This document shows, in pieces, positions 21,202-32,082 of a stretch of 64,000 bases of DNA. The translations under genes and the position numbers were made by a program. The notes under the pieces were generated by a model. It saw only the letters and a list, made by a program, of their open reading frames with translations, ran no database searches and was not told the origin of the DNA. Source of the DNA: Symsagittifera roscoffensis (taxonomy: Eukaryota > Xenacoelomorpha > Acoela > Convolutidae); assembly GCF_963678635.1 (NCBI RefSeq), contig NC_087065.1:55146397-55210396 (forward strand). The letters are read 5' to 3'. Position 1 is the first letter of the stretch. Every line of letters starts with the position of its first letter.

Positions 21202-21781
21202 GTATGCTCATAATACAGCAAAACTTTCTGACGGACATAAACAATTAATCTAGCAAATTTCACGCATTGGTCAACTTCAGTTAATAATATGAACATATAA
21301 CACTGGCAGGCGAAAACTGGGACGCATTTTCAAATGTAATTTCAATAAACAAGCAATCAATATAACTTTTTAAAATCCATTTTGCAGAAAGATTAAGGGT
21401 ATTTATTTAACTTAATTTAACTTAAACTTTATATAACTTAAACTTTATATAACTAACTTTAGAATTTATTTCGGGTCTCGTCCGCAGTTATTGTGGATCT
21501 CGACAAAAGTGAATGTGAATTTAAGATGAAGTTATTGTTCCGACCGCAAAGTAATGGGAAGGATTTTCGTATTCGAGCATTTTAGTTTTAGAAACGTTCT
21601 CTACACAAAAGTAATGATACATTTTTTAGGGTTATTTAAAGATACAATTTTTGGGTTATTTTTTGCTTTGCTCTTTTTTTAATTTGAAAAGTTGAGCAAA
21701 CTGGCATTGTTTGTATTTCGAGACGGTAAAAATTGTTGTTTTAAATGCTTGACAGTCGGAACTTATCGTTGTTTTCTTTAG

Positions 21782-21985
21782 ACCAAAAACTGACAAACGG
21801 AGTCGCAAAGCTTAGCTTGACTGGCAGTTCAAAAAGCCATCAAAAGGGCAGTAGCCATCACCCGCCAACTAGAGTTCAGAGATCCCTGGAATTGGATCCA
21901 GAAACGGGGGATTTCGTGTTACCTCACGGAGAAAGATATGGCAATCTGGAAAAACTAACTGACACTTACCGTGATATTCTTACAG
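21782..21985 (+). CDS. GCH1: GTP cyclohydrolase I, exon 2
   Basis: Acceptor TTGTTTTCTTTAG ends at 21781 and donor GTATGT starts at 21986. It encodes residues about 14-82: a serine- and basic-rich regulatory tail, then the start of the conserved helix (ERYGNLEKLTDTYRDILTA across the junction). In family knowledge this N-terminal part precedes the catalytic core and, in vertebrates, contacts the feedback regulatory protein GFRP. Both ends are phase 1. Confidence 0.85.
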
Positions 21986-23273
21986 GTATGTGCAAATGTA
22001 AAAATTCTACCATCTGTTAATTGATGTCCGGCAATTTTGACGAAGCCACAGAAAAAATTTTCATGCCAAGACTTAATACTTCTATCAGTTGGGTTTATCT
22101 TCGTTATTTTCTCATGCGGAAAGAAAAATCTAAACAGATATGAAACGACGACTGAAATTGTTAAAAACTAATGAAAGACCAATGTGACATGATCAGATTT
22201 TGTCAAGGTATCTATGAGCATTAAGCTTTCAGTTCAAAAAATATTTGGTGGATGGTAGAGTTGGCTGAAAAATTAGCAAAAATTTATTTGCATTGCAAAG
22301 TTTTTTTTCTCCGTGAAATTAAATGACTTGGCTTGACGTAACCGTTGAAATTTGTGGTCGATGGTTTAATTTGAATTTACGTATCCAAATAAAAGGAAAT
22401 AAATTATATGAAAGATATCGAAACTGCTCTGCAAACATGCATATATAATCAAAACGCTGAGCAGATCTAAAACTTTAAATTTTGCGGTTTTTTGGATTTT
22501 TATGGTCGTGATGATTTTTTTTCTTTTTTAATGAAAAGTTTTCTGATCCAGTATTCTCAAATTGACTTATTTTTATCAAAGAAGTTCAATCTTAAATGGT
22601 TCTAGAAACTCCTGTTTTAAGGCCATCTGTTTTTCTGTTCGAAATTCGAAAATTCAGATTGTTTAAAAAAGTTTTTTTCCTGTTTAATTGCGTAAATTGA
22701 CTCCTTTTCAACTGCCTGTCTCTTCAGCGCTAGTATCTTCTTACTTCACCGGACGCTCGACGACTTTCGAAAATTGCGGTCGGTTTTTTTATCTATTTTT
22801 TTCTGGGATTATTTTAATTTCCCAAAAATTACCCAGTCAAATCTGATATTACCGGTTTTTTTGGGATCTCCTCTGCATGAGCTGCTATGCCTTAATTTTT
22901 GTAGAAAAAGAGTCATGGCTATTGAAAATTGTCCACATTTTGAAGTTTTGGCCGTTTTTTGGTATTAAGATATTAAGAGTTTAATCGAGAGAACTGTTTT
23001 GTGAATCATTGTTGCACAACTGCTATCATTCCAAATTTCTGATGAGAAAAAGTTATCGCCTTAGAAAATGTACATTTTTTGAAATTTAGACATTTTTTTA
23101 CAGATTTCTGGCGAAAGTTACCATGCCAAATTTGTGACGAAGAGTTCAATCGATAGAACATGTGATGATCATTTTCTCTGCATAGCGGTTACGTCCATTT
23201 TTTATAGACCAGCATTGTTAAATTAAAAAAAGGTTCATATTTTGAAATGTTGACCTATTTTTGGAAATATTAG
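21986..23273 (+). other. GCH1 intron 2, with dispersed repeats
   Basis: About 22540-22670 resembles 35975-36115 (shared GGCCATCTGTTTTT/GGGCATCTGTTTTT and GAAATTCGAAA phrases). About 22780-23250 holds about three ~160-170 bp degenerate units (CTGC..AGCGG, TTTTTATAGA, AAAGTTATCGCC, TTTTTGAAATT, GACCGTTTTTTG) of the family found again at 33.8-34.95 kb. No gene. Confidence 0.6.
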
Positions 23274-23510
23274 CAATCTATTTGGTAGGATTGGGCGAGA
23301 ACCCAGATCGTGAGGGGCTGCTGGACACTCCGAAGAGGGCGGCAAAAGCATTGCTATACTTCACGAAGGGATACGAGGAGGATGCAGCTGACATCATGCG
23401 AAGTGCTCTCTTCAACGAGGACCACGACGACATGGTCATTGTCAAGGACATCAACATATTCTCCCTCTGTGAACATCACCTCGTCCCCTTCTTCGGAACA
23501 TGCTCTATAG
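23274..23510 (+). CDS. GCH1: GTP cyclohydrolase I, exon 3 (zinc-site exon)
   Basis: GCH1 opens GTP to 7,8-dihydroneopterin triphosphate, the first and limiting step of tetrahydrobiopterin synthesis, as a cytosolic decamer. This exon carries [20 protein letters not shown], the FTKGY segment and [11 protein letters not shown] with zinc ligands Cys147 and His150 (numbering of the joined protein). It starts after a weak acceptor (GGAAATATTAG, 23273) and ends at CTATAG|GTAAGT with a split Gly161 codon. Just before the end it reads FFGTCSIG, where animal enzymes I recall have FxGKVHIG or FYGKVSIG, so the usual Lys is Thr. There is no length change. Confidence 0.93.
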
Positions 23511-23689
23511 GTAAGTCATCTACAACAAAATCAAATGTAAGTGCTCCAAAACCCTTACATTTGACCTCAACTTTGTGGTGTATAAAACGTGGATAAAGTA
23601 CTGTTAAATTTAACTTGTTAACCGATGTTTACTGAGGTTTATCGTAGCTGATAGCTTGTTACTGGTTTGCATACGAGAGTACATAACAC

Positions 23690-23846
23690 TTAAGAAATCA
23701 TTGATACAATTCTAGCTTCACCGATGGCCTTGACCACGCTTACATAATAATAATCTAATTATATAACATTAATAAATACGCTTACTGCAGTTGCAGTGAC
23801 CGTTTATGTGTCACTCAAGGTTAGCTACTGCTAACGCAGTGCCACA
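23690..23846 (-). mobile_element. Diverged LTR fragment related to the 4.9-10.4 kb retrotransposon
   Basis: It aligns by eye with the right half of the LTRs: CCTTGACCACGCTTACATAA versus CCTTGACTATACAAAGTAA, CTTACTGCAGTTGCAGTGA versus CTTAACTGCAACTGCAGTAA, CACTCAAGGTTAGC versus AGCTCAAGGTTACTGC, and an end GCAGTGCCACA versus GCAGTACTACA. No internal region adjoins. It is probably an old solo LTR; its left end is not definable. Confidence 0.55.
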
Positions 23847-23861
23847 AACTTAATGGATTTG

Positions 23862-24095
23862 AAAATTTCTTTCAAAACTGGCGGTTGTATCTCATACCAC
23901 CCTAAAAGTTCTACGTGCATAAAATCATTACATTAGGTTCGCAGGCAGGGGTTAAAATGGGGATGTGTCAATTTGAAATAACACGTACATAAATTTGAAT
24001 GGATCCTTTTGGTTTTCTTTAAAAGTTATTCTCCAATTTGCTCTCATAATTTTTGCTTGTTCGAACTTGCTCATATTTTTCATTATATCCCAATG
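23862..24095 (+). repeat. Direct repeat, copy 1 (partner at 31845-32073)
   Basis: About 230 bp running from TTTCAAAACTGGCGGTTGTA through GAATGGATCCTTTTGGTTTT to CTTGCTCATATTTTTCATTA, about 95% identical by eye to the sequence at 31.85 kb. A shorter, weaker echo of its end recurs at about 24215-24310. Noncoding. Confidence 0.8.
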
Positions 24096-24433
24096 CGATA
24101 TCAGACATATATACAATTTTTCATGTGAAGGCATTACTTCAGACAGTCAAATTTTACCGCTTCTTATTGACAAACTGTTAAGTTACAATTCATTAGTTAC
24201 TGCATTTTCGTAAGTTTTGCTTGTTCGAACTTGCTCATATTATTCTTTATATCTTAATTCGATACCAACCATATATACAATTTTTCATGTGAGGGCATTA
24301 GTTTAGATAATCAAATTTTAGCTCTTCTTTTTGATAAAAAAAACTGTCAAGTTCCAATTCATTAGTTGCTGCATGTTCGATGTCATCGAAATAATCAAAT
24401 ATCGATTGGTTTCTTGAGGGGGATTCATTATTA

Positions 24434-24955
24434 AACAAGACTGCTCGTACCAAGGCGAAGCCTTGAGTGTTCCGACTATCTTTTTAGGTTTATGGAGCAG
24501 TAATAACATAAAAAAATTAAATGTAAAAAATAAAAAAAAATTCTTCTAAAAATGGAAGTTTTTATGAAAATTATTCTCTCACACTCCATATAAAGTACAA
24601 AAAGATAGATTTGGCTCCTTGTAGCAAATCAATTATGGCAAATAAGCTTCTGTCAACCACCAACTTGGAACGATTTCTGATACGGATTAAATCTCCGCTT
24701 ACGCGTTAATAGCGCGAAATATATCGCGCGTTTATTGTCCCAAATTGGCCAACATGGCAATCTTTAAACCCCAATAAGTTTACGAAAAATGATCACAGGT
24801 AAAATGTCTTATCAAATTTAAGCTCAGGACAACAATACCTTTTGTATGATAAAAAAAAGTTAGTCAGAAATGGCTAGTTAAAAAGTCGAAATTTGTCTGA
24901 AGAAAACCCCACCCGAGCACGAAACCCCGCCCCGTATCGAAAGTCGGACAATAAA
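24434..24955 (-). mobile_element. Hairpin-ended dispersed element, copy 1 (minus orientation)
   Basis: Reverse-oriented relative to copies at 31305-31835 and 32083-32568. Read on the minus strand it starts near GTCCGACTTTCGATACG, passes a GCGC-rich hairpin (GCGCGAAATATATCGCGC on + at 24713-24730) and ends with hairpin CAAGGC-TTC-GCCTTG followed by GTACGAGCAGTCTTGTT. It has no ORF. A 3-prime hairpin about ten bases from the end recalls Helitrons, but the CTRR end is absent. Confidence 0.6.
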
Positions 24956-25009
24956 GATGGGTAATTTTTATCTTAAGTTATACGTTTAATTCAACAGCAT
25001 AATGAACTG

Positions 25010-25240
25010 TAAATCGATTCAAAACAGTCCCAAGTGGAAAATGTTCCAACTTTCGAGGAAAGGACAGAATATTTATTCTTGGGATGATTTGTTTAATTAG
25101 TTAAACATCGACTTTTTAACTGACAATTTACCTTCTGAAAGACTTTTTGTCTGGAGCTCAAATGTAAAAAAAAATTACCTTATCGTTTTTCGTTAAGCTT
25201 TAAAACGGGAATCGACTCAGTGGTCTTTGATTGGTTAAAA
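25010..25240 (+). repeat. Partial diverged copy of the hairpin-ended element
   Basis: Shares CGACTTTTTAACT, TTCTGAAAGACTTTTTGTCT versus ATTCGAAAGGTATTGTTGTC, and GGAGCTCAAAT with the 31.3-kb copy. It is truncated before the terminal hairpin. Confidence 0.4.
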
Positions 25241-25769
25241 AATTAATTTGAAGTGTTTTTTTTATCGGACTTCTTGTTCGTTTTCATTTTTTTGACTGTT
25301 TTGTATTGGTCTGTTTTGTATGGGACTGCTTTGTGTATGTATTTCTTACCTGCATTTTATAAGCAAAAGATCATACTTTCACAAAACAAAAGACCATGTT
25401 TTCACTTGCAATTAGCAAGTGGAATCAAATCGGGCGCCAGATTTTAAAAAAAATAATGAACTAAAACACATGTTACTGGCGCTGATCACTTCTTTCTGAA
25501 GATCATTTTTTCTGTCATTATCTTGAACGTTTTTAAATACCAGCTAAAAAAGTCAAGTTTTAGTACTATGAAAAAAATTTGCAGTAAGTTTTGCAGTTTG
25601 ATTGAAAATTAAAAACGAATTGTTTTTGTTTGTTAAAAAAATGGTTTTTATGTGGCGGCAAACTTGTGAAAAAGAAGATGAATTCTCTTTGTTTTTGCTT
25701 GGAGTGTTGGCGAAGGGGTGAGGTGTGAATATTTTTGTTTGTTTCTAAAGAAATCATTTTAGTCGTTGC

Positions 25770-26205
25770 GGACTTATATGATGGATCAGTAGCAACAAGA
25801 AGGTCAGGTCCTTCTTTATGACACAATTTGTAATTTCACTCCATTTTGAGTTGGGTTTAGGGTCCTAGCCCGGGCACTTTTTGGCTACGGGGTCCAAAGA
25901 AAGTGCATGAGCAGGGAAATTTATGAAGCCAAAAAGTGCCCGAAAAAGAAACAAGGTGTTATGTCATTATCTCAAAAGTGACACCAAAAAGTTTCATACA
26001 ACTTGCCACTTTTTGGAACTTAAGGTTAACCCCAAAAATGACAAGGGTCTACTTTTTTGGAAAATAGCTGAAATTTGCCTGAAAACCCTTACTAAAATCC
26101 CGAAAATACCAAAAACCGCTAAAAAGGTTCTTACTTCATTGTGTAAACACAAAAAAAAATAGAATTTACCGAGAATTTTCAACAAGAAATTGACTAAAAG
26201 TTTAG
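25770..26205 (+). repeat. Direct repeat unit A
   Basis: It begins GCGGACTTATATGATGGATC, runs through GAAGGTCAGGTCCTTCTTTA, and ends at CAACAAGAAATTGACTAAAA. It is repeated next door at 26212-26740. A 79-residue open frame inside is paralleled in the second copy, but the changes between the copies are mixed synonymous and non-synonymous and there is no splice context, so it is not called a gene. Confidence 0.85.
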
Positions 26206-26211
26206 TAATTG

Positions 26212-26740
26212 CGGACTTGTATGATGGATCAGTAGCAACAAGAAGGTCAGGTCCTTCTTTATGACACCATTTGTAATTTCACTCCACTTTGAGTTGGGTT
26301 TAGGGTCCTAGCCCTGTCACTTTTTGGCTACGGGGTCTGAAGAAAGTGCATCAATGGATGACATCTCCCCCTCCCCCACGGTTAGTCCTGCACTGAGCAG
26401 GCCGGGGGCTAATAAAAAAAAAAAAAAAAAAAAAAAAGAGTGCATGAGCAGGGAAATTTATGAAGCCAAAAAGTGACCGAAAAAGAAACCAGGTATTATG
26501 TCATTATCTCAAAAAGTGACACCAAAAAGTTTCATACCCCTTGTCACTTTTTGGAACTTAAGGTTAACACCAAAAGTGACAAGGGTCTACTTTTTTGGAA
26601 AATAGCTGAAATTTGTCTGAAAACACTTACTAAAATCCCGAAAAAACCAAAAACCACTAAAAAGGTTCTTACTTCAGTGAGTAAACACAAAAAAAAATAG
26701 AATTTACCGAGAGTTTTCAACAAGGAAATTGACTAAAAGT
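26212..26740 (+). repeat. Direct repeat unit B, interrupted by a retroposed insertion
   Basis: Same content as unit A with about 5% differences, split at 26352-26438 by an 87-bp poly(A)-tailed insertion that unit A lacks. Unit A therefore gives the empty site. Confidence 0.85.
26352..26438 (+). mobile_element. Small retroposed insertion with poly(A) tail (truncated non-LTR element or SINE end)
   Basis: About 60 bp of sequence, then A24-25, flanked by AGTGCAT at 26345-26351 and 26439-26445. The body contains the hairpin CCTGC-ACTGA-GCAGG within an outer CCCCC...GGGGG pairing and ends GGGGGCTAAT before the A tail. Target duplication, A tail and the exact empty site in unit A together show L1-type retroposition. 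The parent element is not identified; a GC-rich 3-prime stem-loop is typical of ends recognised by LINE reverse transcriptases. Confidence 0.85.
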
Positions 26741-26744
26741 TAGA

Positions 26745-27330
26745 AAATAAAAGGAAAACAACTCAAAAACTGCCCAACCCCAAAAAAAGACCCCTGGCCC
26801 CAAAAATAACAAAATAACCAAAAAATCGATAATTAAATGAATTAAAACATAATGTTACGAGTTTAACCTTTCTCAAGATGGGAATTGACTAAAAGTTATA
26901 GTGAAAAACAAGAAATTGAGTATTTGACGCCCAACCCTAAAATTGGGGTGTAGAAAAAAGCCTGTTTTCTCAACTTTTTTTTTCGGAAATAAGCTGAAAC
27001 TCGTCTGAAAACACATAGTAAGTTCAAAAAACACCAAAATTTGTCAAAATTACTTACATCCTTGAATAAACATAAAAACTACGGTTAATATCAATATCAA
27101 CGATCAAAGTGACTAAAAATAAAAAAAGAGGGAAAATGAGCCCAACCCAAAAAAGCACCCCTAGCCACAAAGTCATCCAAAAAACAAAAAATTCGATAAG
27201 AAACCGAACTAAAACATAATGTTACGGTTAAACCTTCTTTCAAGAGGTGAACCGACTAAAAGTTTCAGTGAAAAACAAAAAAATGATATTTGAACCCCCA
27301 AACCTGAAATTGAAAAGAAAAAGACTGCTA
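26745..27330 (+). repeat. Degenerate tandem units of ~370 bp
   Basis: CCCAACCCCAAAAAAAG, then AAAACATAATGTTACG and AACCTTTCTCAAG recur about 370 bp apart (26775 and 27145 regions), with GACTAAAAGTT marking unit ends. They are related at their edges to units A and B. A-rich and noncoding. Confidence 0.6.
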
Positions 27331-27519
27331 CCAAATTGTCACCACCACCAACAAAACAAAACAACCCCAAAATCAACCATAGCATCTCAAAACAACTGTG
27401 AGAGATACACCTAAGAGAATTTCACTTACTAGCAATGAAAGTTTTTTCAGCAGGGGTTTAATTTGTAAAGCGAAAAATTTAATTTTAAAAATTGATTTTT
27501 CAAACGTTTGAGAAATGTT

Positions 27520-30150
27520 TTCAAACTTCACATCACTTGATTGAGCCACGAACGGTTTTCAGCTGAAAAGTTGTCTAAAAGATTTCCAACTTTTATCAGG
27601 CACAAATTGTGTTTAGATTAAGTGGTTTAATAACCAGATCGATGCTGTCAGTGAAGTTTCATCTCCTTGATCAACATATTCGAAACTATCAGTGTTCTTT
27701 AGAAAAATAAAACTGGTAAGACCCAAATTTTTTAATCGAAGAATTTACATTCAGGGTTTGTTTTAGGCACTATAGAGAGTACATACACAATTTCATCAAT
27801 TTGTTTCCAATGGTTGATGAGAAAAACAACCTTGATGCAAAAAAGCCATTAAACCAAAAACAATCCTCCGGCTCATTTTTGTATTTCTCACTTATAACAA
27901 TCACATAATAGCAAAAATGCGTCGTTGAAAACCTCTTTGAAATTAGAAATCAGTGATCATCAGAACAACTTAGAGAAATGCATGTTTTCAGCATACCAAG
28001 TCCAAATTTCTAGCCAAAATTGATTTGACGAAATAATTTTTTTCTAAATGTAATCTCTCTTGACTTAGCCACTAACAGTTCTCCGGCCAAAAGACTTTGT
28101 GAGAGTTTTACAAAAAGGTATCAGACACATTAAATGTTCATTTATTGTGGTTTCATCGCTAGAAAAATGCTGTCAGAGAAGTTTCTTCTCATTGAACGAT
28201 GTGTTCGAGAGTGTTAGTATTCACTCCAAAATTGAAGATCGTGAAATGAGCCAAAAAAAAGTTTGCACATTTTTAACCATTGAAGTTGTTTTATACAGTC
28301 TACGAGGAGTTCACACGCACAATTTTAGCTTCATAAGCCTAATGGATGATGAAAAATTCAAAATGGAGTAAAAAAATTCCTAACCTCGAAACAAAAAAAG
28401 TCAGCGCAACTACGATTTACCCATTTTTTAAAAGTTGCATTTCGATGAATCAGGAGTCGTTCGAAAGTACTTTATATTGATTAAACGTGGAAAATAACAT
28501 GTAGTTTAAATGTCAAGCAGCTAACCAAAGGCTATACCCTCGTCAAAATTATTTTTTTTTGAAAATTTTCAATTTTCTTGTCAAGCTTCATCATAATTGC
28601 TTTAGCCACATTTAGTTTCCAGCCAAAGATGTTTCTGAGACTTTTCTAAAGTGCATTAGATTTATATGGGGATCGCTTTTAATATTTTAATAGGGTTGAT
28701 TGTCAGAATAAATCTGTCAGTGAAGTTCACGCGGAAATTGAAGTTCACGCCAAGATTGTAAAAGGACTGAAAAATTTTTTAATTTTTTTTTACTCCTTGA
28801 TGTTGTTTTATACAGTCTATGAGGAGTTCACATACACAATTTTAGCTTCATAATTCCAATAAATGATGAAAAAATCAAAATTGAATTAAAAAGCTCCAAA
28901 ATTGAAAAAAAAAAGGGCTCATCTTCAATTTACTATTTTTAGAAGTTGCAATTTGATGAACAAGGAATCTTTGGAAAACTAATTTTATTAGTTAGACGTA
29001 GAAAATTAAAGAAAAAAATCCAGTTAAAACGATTTTTTACCTAATCAAAGGCTATATTTTTGCCAAATTTTTTTTTTTTTTTGAAAAATTTCAATTTTTT
29101 TTGACGAACTTCATCATACTTGCTTTAGCCACCCATAGTTTAAAGATAAAAGTTTATCTGGGACTTTTCTAATGTGTATTAGACACCTATGGGGATCGTT
29201 TTTTTATAGGTTTGATGATCAGAATAAATCTGTCAGTGAACTTTAATTTCTTTGAACGAAATGTTTGAGGGTATCAGCCAAAATTGAAGATTGTAAAGGA
29301 CTGTTTGTAAAGGACAAAGATTGTAAAGATTGTAAAATTTCTTTTTATTCATTGATTATGTTTTATACAGTCCGGTAGGAGTTCACATACACATTTTTAG
29401 CTTCAAAATTCCAATAGATGATGAAAAAATCAAAATTGAATTAAAAAGCTCCAAAATTGAAAAGAAAATGGGCTCATCTTCAATTTACTATTTTTAAAAG
29501 TTGCATTCTGATGAACAAGGAATCTTCGGAAAACTAATTTTATTAGTTAGACGTGGAAAGTAAAAAAACATGCAGTTAAAACGTTTTTTAGCTAATCAAA
29601 GGCTATATCGCCAAAGTTCGTTTTTTTTTCGAAAAATTTCAATTTTCTTGTCAAACTTCATCATACTTGCTTTTAGCCAGCCATATTTTAAAGCTTAAAG
29701 TTTATCTGAGACTTTTCTAAATGTTTTTGACACCTATGGGGGTCGTTTTTATAGGTATGATGATCAGAATGAATCCGTCAGTGAAGTTTCATCTCATTGA
29801 ACGGATGTTGGATTGTATCAGTTTTCACTACAAAATTGAAGCTCGTAAAATGAACCAAAAAATTTTTTTCATTGTTTCTTCAATAAGGTAGAATATACAA
29901 CTCATGGAGAGTTCACATGAATATTTTCATCATTATATGTCAAATGGGTGATGAGAAAATCAAAAGTGAGCCGAAATGACCCCAGACCCAAAAATTTCAC
30001 TTTGGCTCAATTTTGAATTTCTCAAGTTCTAGAAATCGCATTATAGCAAATAAGTGCTCGCTAGAAAGCTCTCTTTCCAATGAGTAGACGTGAGGCGTGT
30101 AAGATTAAAAAAACTCATCGTTGAAAACAATCTTAGCCTAAATACTAAAC
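27520..30150 (+). repeat. Five diverged ~530-bp tandem units
   Basis: The landmark TTAGCCAC or GAGCCACGAACGG falls near 27545, 28065, 28605, 29125 and 29670. Each unit then has a CTGTCAGTGAAGTTTCATCT phrase, ATTGAAGATCGTGAAATGA, a TTTTATACAGTCTACGAGGA phrase, TTCACATACACAATTTTAGC and CTAATCAAAGGCTATA. Divergence is moderate. A 90-residue open frame at 28099-28371 spans one unit and is closed in the others, so the units are not genes. Confidence 0.82.
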
Positions 30151-31304
30151 CTAAGTTTCATTTTCCCTGCCAATAAATTGACATCTCTAGGGCTAAAAAC
30201 TAAAATTGTGAAAAGTAGGGCCTAGAGGTCTTTTTTATTTAGTAACTTATCTGTGAATTCTTTCGAAGCTGAATCACTTCGATCAAAGTCGGGTTGTCAG
30301 AGTAACCACACTTTATTGCAGATTTTTCATTTAGGGTTGGAAAGTTAGCCCTGAAATTTTTTTTTATAGTCCTGTCGCTTAATTGGGCTCGAGAAACCAC
30401 CGGAACCACTGAGTTTTCAAAAACTGGCCTAGCAGAAAACTTACGATAGACTTAATTAGCCCTAAAGTTTTAAATACTTCTCAACTCAACAACTGATACT
30501 AATTCAGAAAGTACATGATCAGGGCTTTCGAAAAACATAAATAATGCCCAAAAACACCCTTTTTGATCCTTCTTTCCGCAAACCATAAAACGACTAAAAA
30601 CTGACAGTTGCCTTGTCCCTAACTTTTATAGACAGTTTTTTTTTTTCAGTTTTTTTGTCCAATAGGGTATCTTAAAATGTGTCCTATTGCCAACAATCGA
30701 ATCCCAAGTCTCTCAGACACCGGGAACCCTTTTGAGCTGATGCCTAAAAACCAGGGTCGGCACTTACCAGAAAGTGACACGGCTAAGTTTCTATCATGCA
30801 TTCGTGTGCTTCTCGTTTTAGAGCTAGAGGTCTAGCCTTTTTCTTTGTCTTGCGTGTTTATTTCGCTCAGCTATTTGCTCGTCATTAGTATCACGAAATA
30901 TCAATGCTTCCAGGCCATCTTTTGTTTATAGAAGATTTGATCCTCTGAAAGTATTTTTTTAATTAAATCGCCTTCTGGCGGACGGCATTTTAAACGTCAA
31001 TTTTTTGTTTGACCATCAATGAATTGAGAAAGAAAAGTACTTATAAGTTGGGTCCAGGTAGTTGTATCAATGATTGTAGATCATGAAATCTTTCGAGAGC
31101 AGTTTTTATTCTTAATGATGTGATTAGGGATCTTTGTCTTTTGTCATAGCTAGTTTTAGGGTCTCAATTGGTGGGTTTTTGCCCTAGTTAAAAAATATTC
31201 TGACTGAACTCGAAATAATAAATTTAAAACGTTTATAACCAAATCATTTTTTAGAAACTTTGTAAAATTATAATTCTCTTTTTTGAGAGAAATGTTACTT
31301 GTTG

Positions 31305-31835
31305 GTCCGACTTTCGATACGAAAGTAACAGAATATTTGTGCTCGGGGTGGGTTTTTTTTCTTCAGACAAATTTCGACTTTTTAACTAGCCATTTTTGAC
31401 GGATTTTTTTTCTTCATCATTCGAAAGGTATTGTTGTCCTGAGCTCAAATTTGAGAACATATTTCACCTGTGATCATTTTTCGTGAAGTTACGGGGGTTT
31501 AAAGATTGCCGTTTTGGCCAATTTGGGACAATTAACGCGCGATATATTTCGCGCTGTTAACGCGTAAGCGGAGAGTTAATCCGTCTTAGAAATCGTTCCA
31601 AATTGGTTAAAAGAAGCTACTGTGCCATAATTGGTTTGTTACAAGGAGCGAAATCTATCCTTTTGTACTTTGTATGGCGTGTGGGGGGAATGATTTTCAT
31701 GAAAAAATTTCAATTCTTAGAAAAAAAAAATGATTTTGTTTTATTTCATTGAATTTTCTAATGTTTTTACTGCTTCATAAACTTTAAAAGGCAGTCGGAA
31801 CATTCAGGGCTTCGCCCTGATACGAGCAGTCTTGT
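31305..31835 (+). mobile_element. Hairpin-ended dispersed element, copy 2
   Basis: Runs from GGTCCGACTTTCGATACG to CAGGGCTTCGCCCTGATACG and AGCAGTCTTGTT. The terminal hairpin is a perfect CAGGGC/GCCCTG stem with loop TTC. It includes CGCGCGATATATTTCGCGC and the phrase GCCAATTTGGGACAATTAAC. Confidence 0.65.
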
Positions 31836-31844
31836 TGGATTTAA

Positions 31845-32073
31845 AAGTTTCTTCCAAAACTGGCGGTTGTATCTCATACCACCCAAAAAGTTCTACGTGC
31901 ATAAAATCATTACATTAAGTTCGCAGGCAAGGGTTAAAATGGGGATGTGTCAATATGAAATTACACGTACATAAATTTGAATGGATCCTTTTGGTTTTCT
32001 TTAAAAGTTATTCTCTAATTTTCTCTCATAATTTTTTGCTTGTTCGAACTTGCTCATATTTTTCATTACATCT
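31845..32073 (+). repeat. Direct repeat, copy 2 (partner at 23862-24095)
   Basis: Lies exactly between two copies of the hairpin-ended element, and its partner at 23.86 kb lies close to a third. This suggests the unit and the element spread together or that the element inserts into this repeat. Confidence 0.8.
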
Positions 32074-32082
32074 TTATTGTCC

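Noticed and set aside
24713-24730. GCGC hairpin as a stand-alone regulatory site
   Set aside because: It recurs at the same place in the 31.3-kb element copy, so it belongs to the mobile element rather than to GCH1.
25923-26700. Pair of similar 75-79 residue ORFs in the tandem repeat A/B
   Set aside because: Open in both copies, but substitutions between copies change many residues and the flanking repeat is noncoding; shared descent is enough to explain them.
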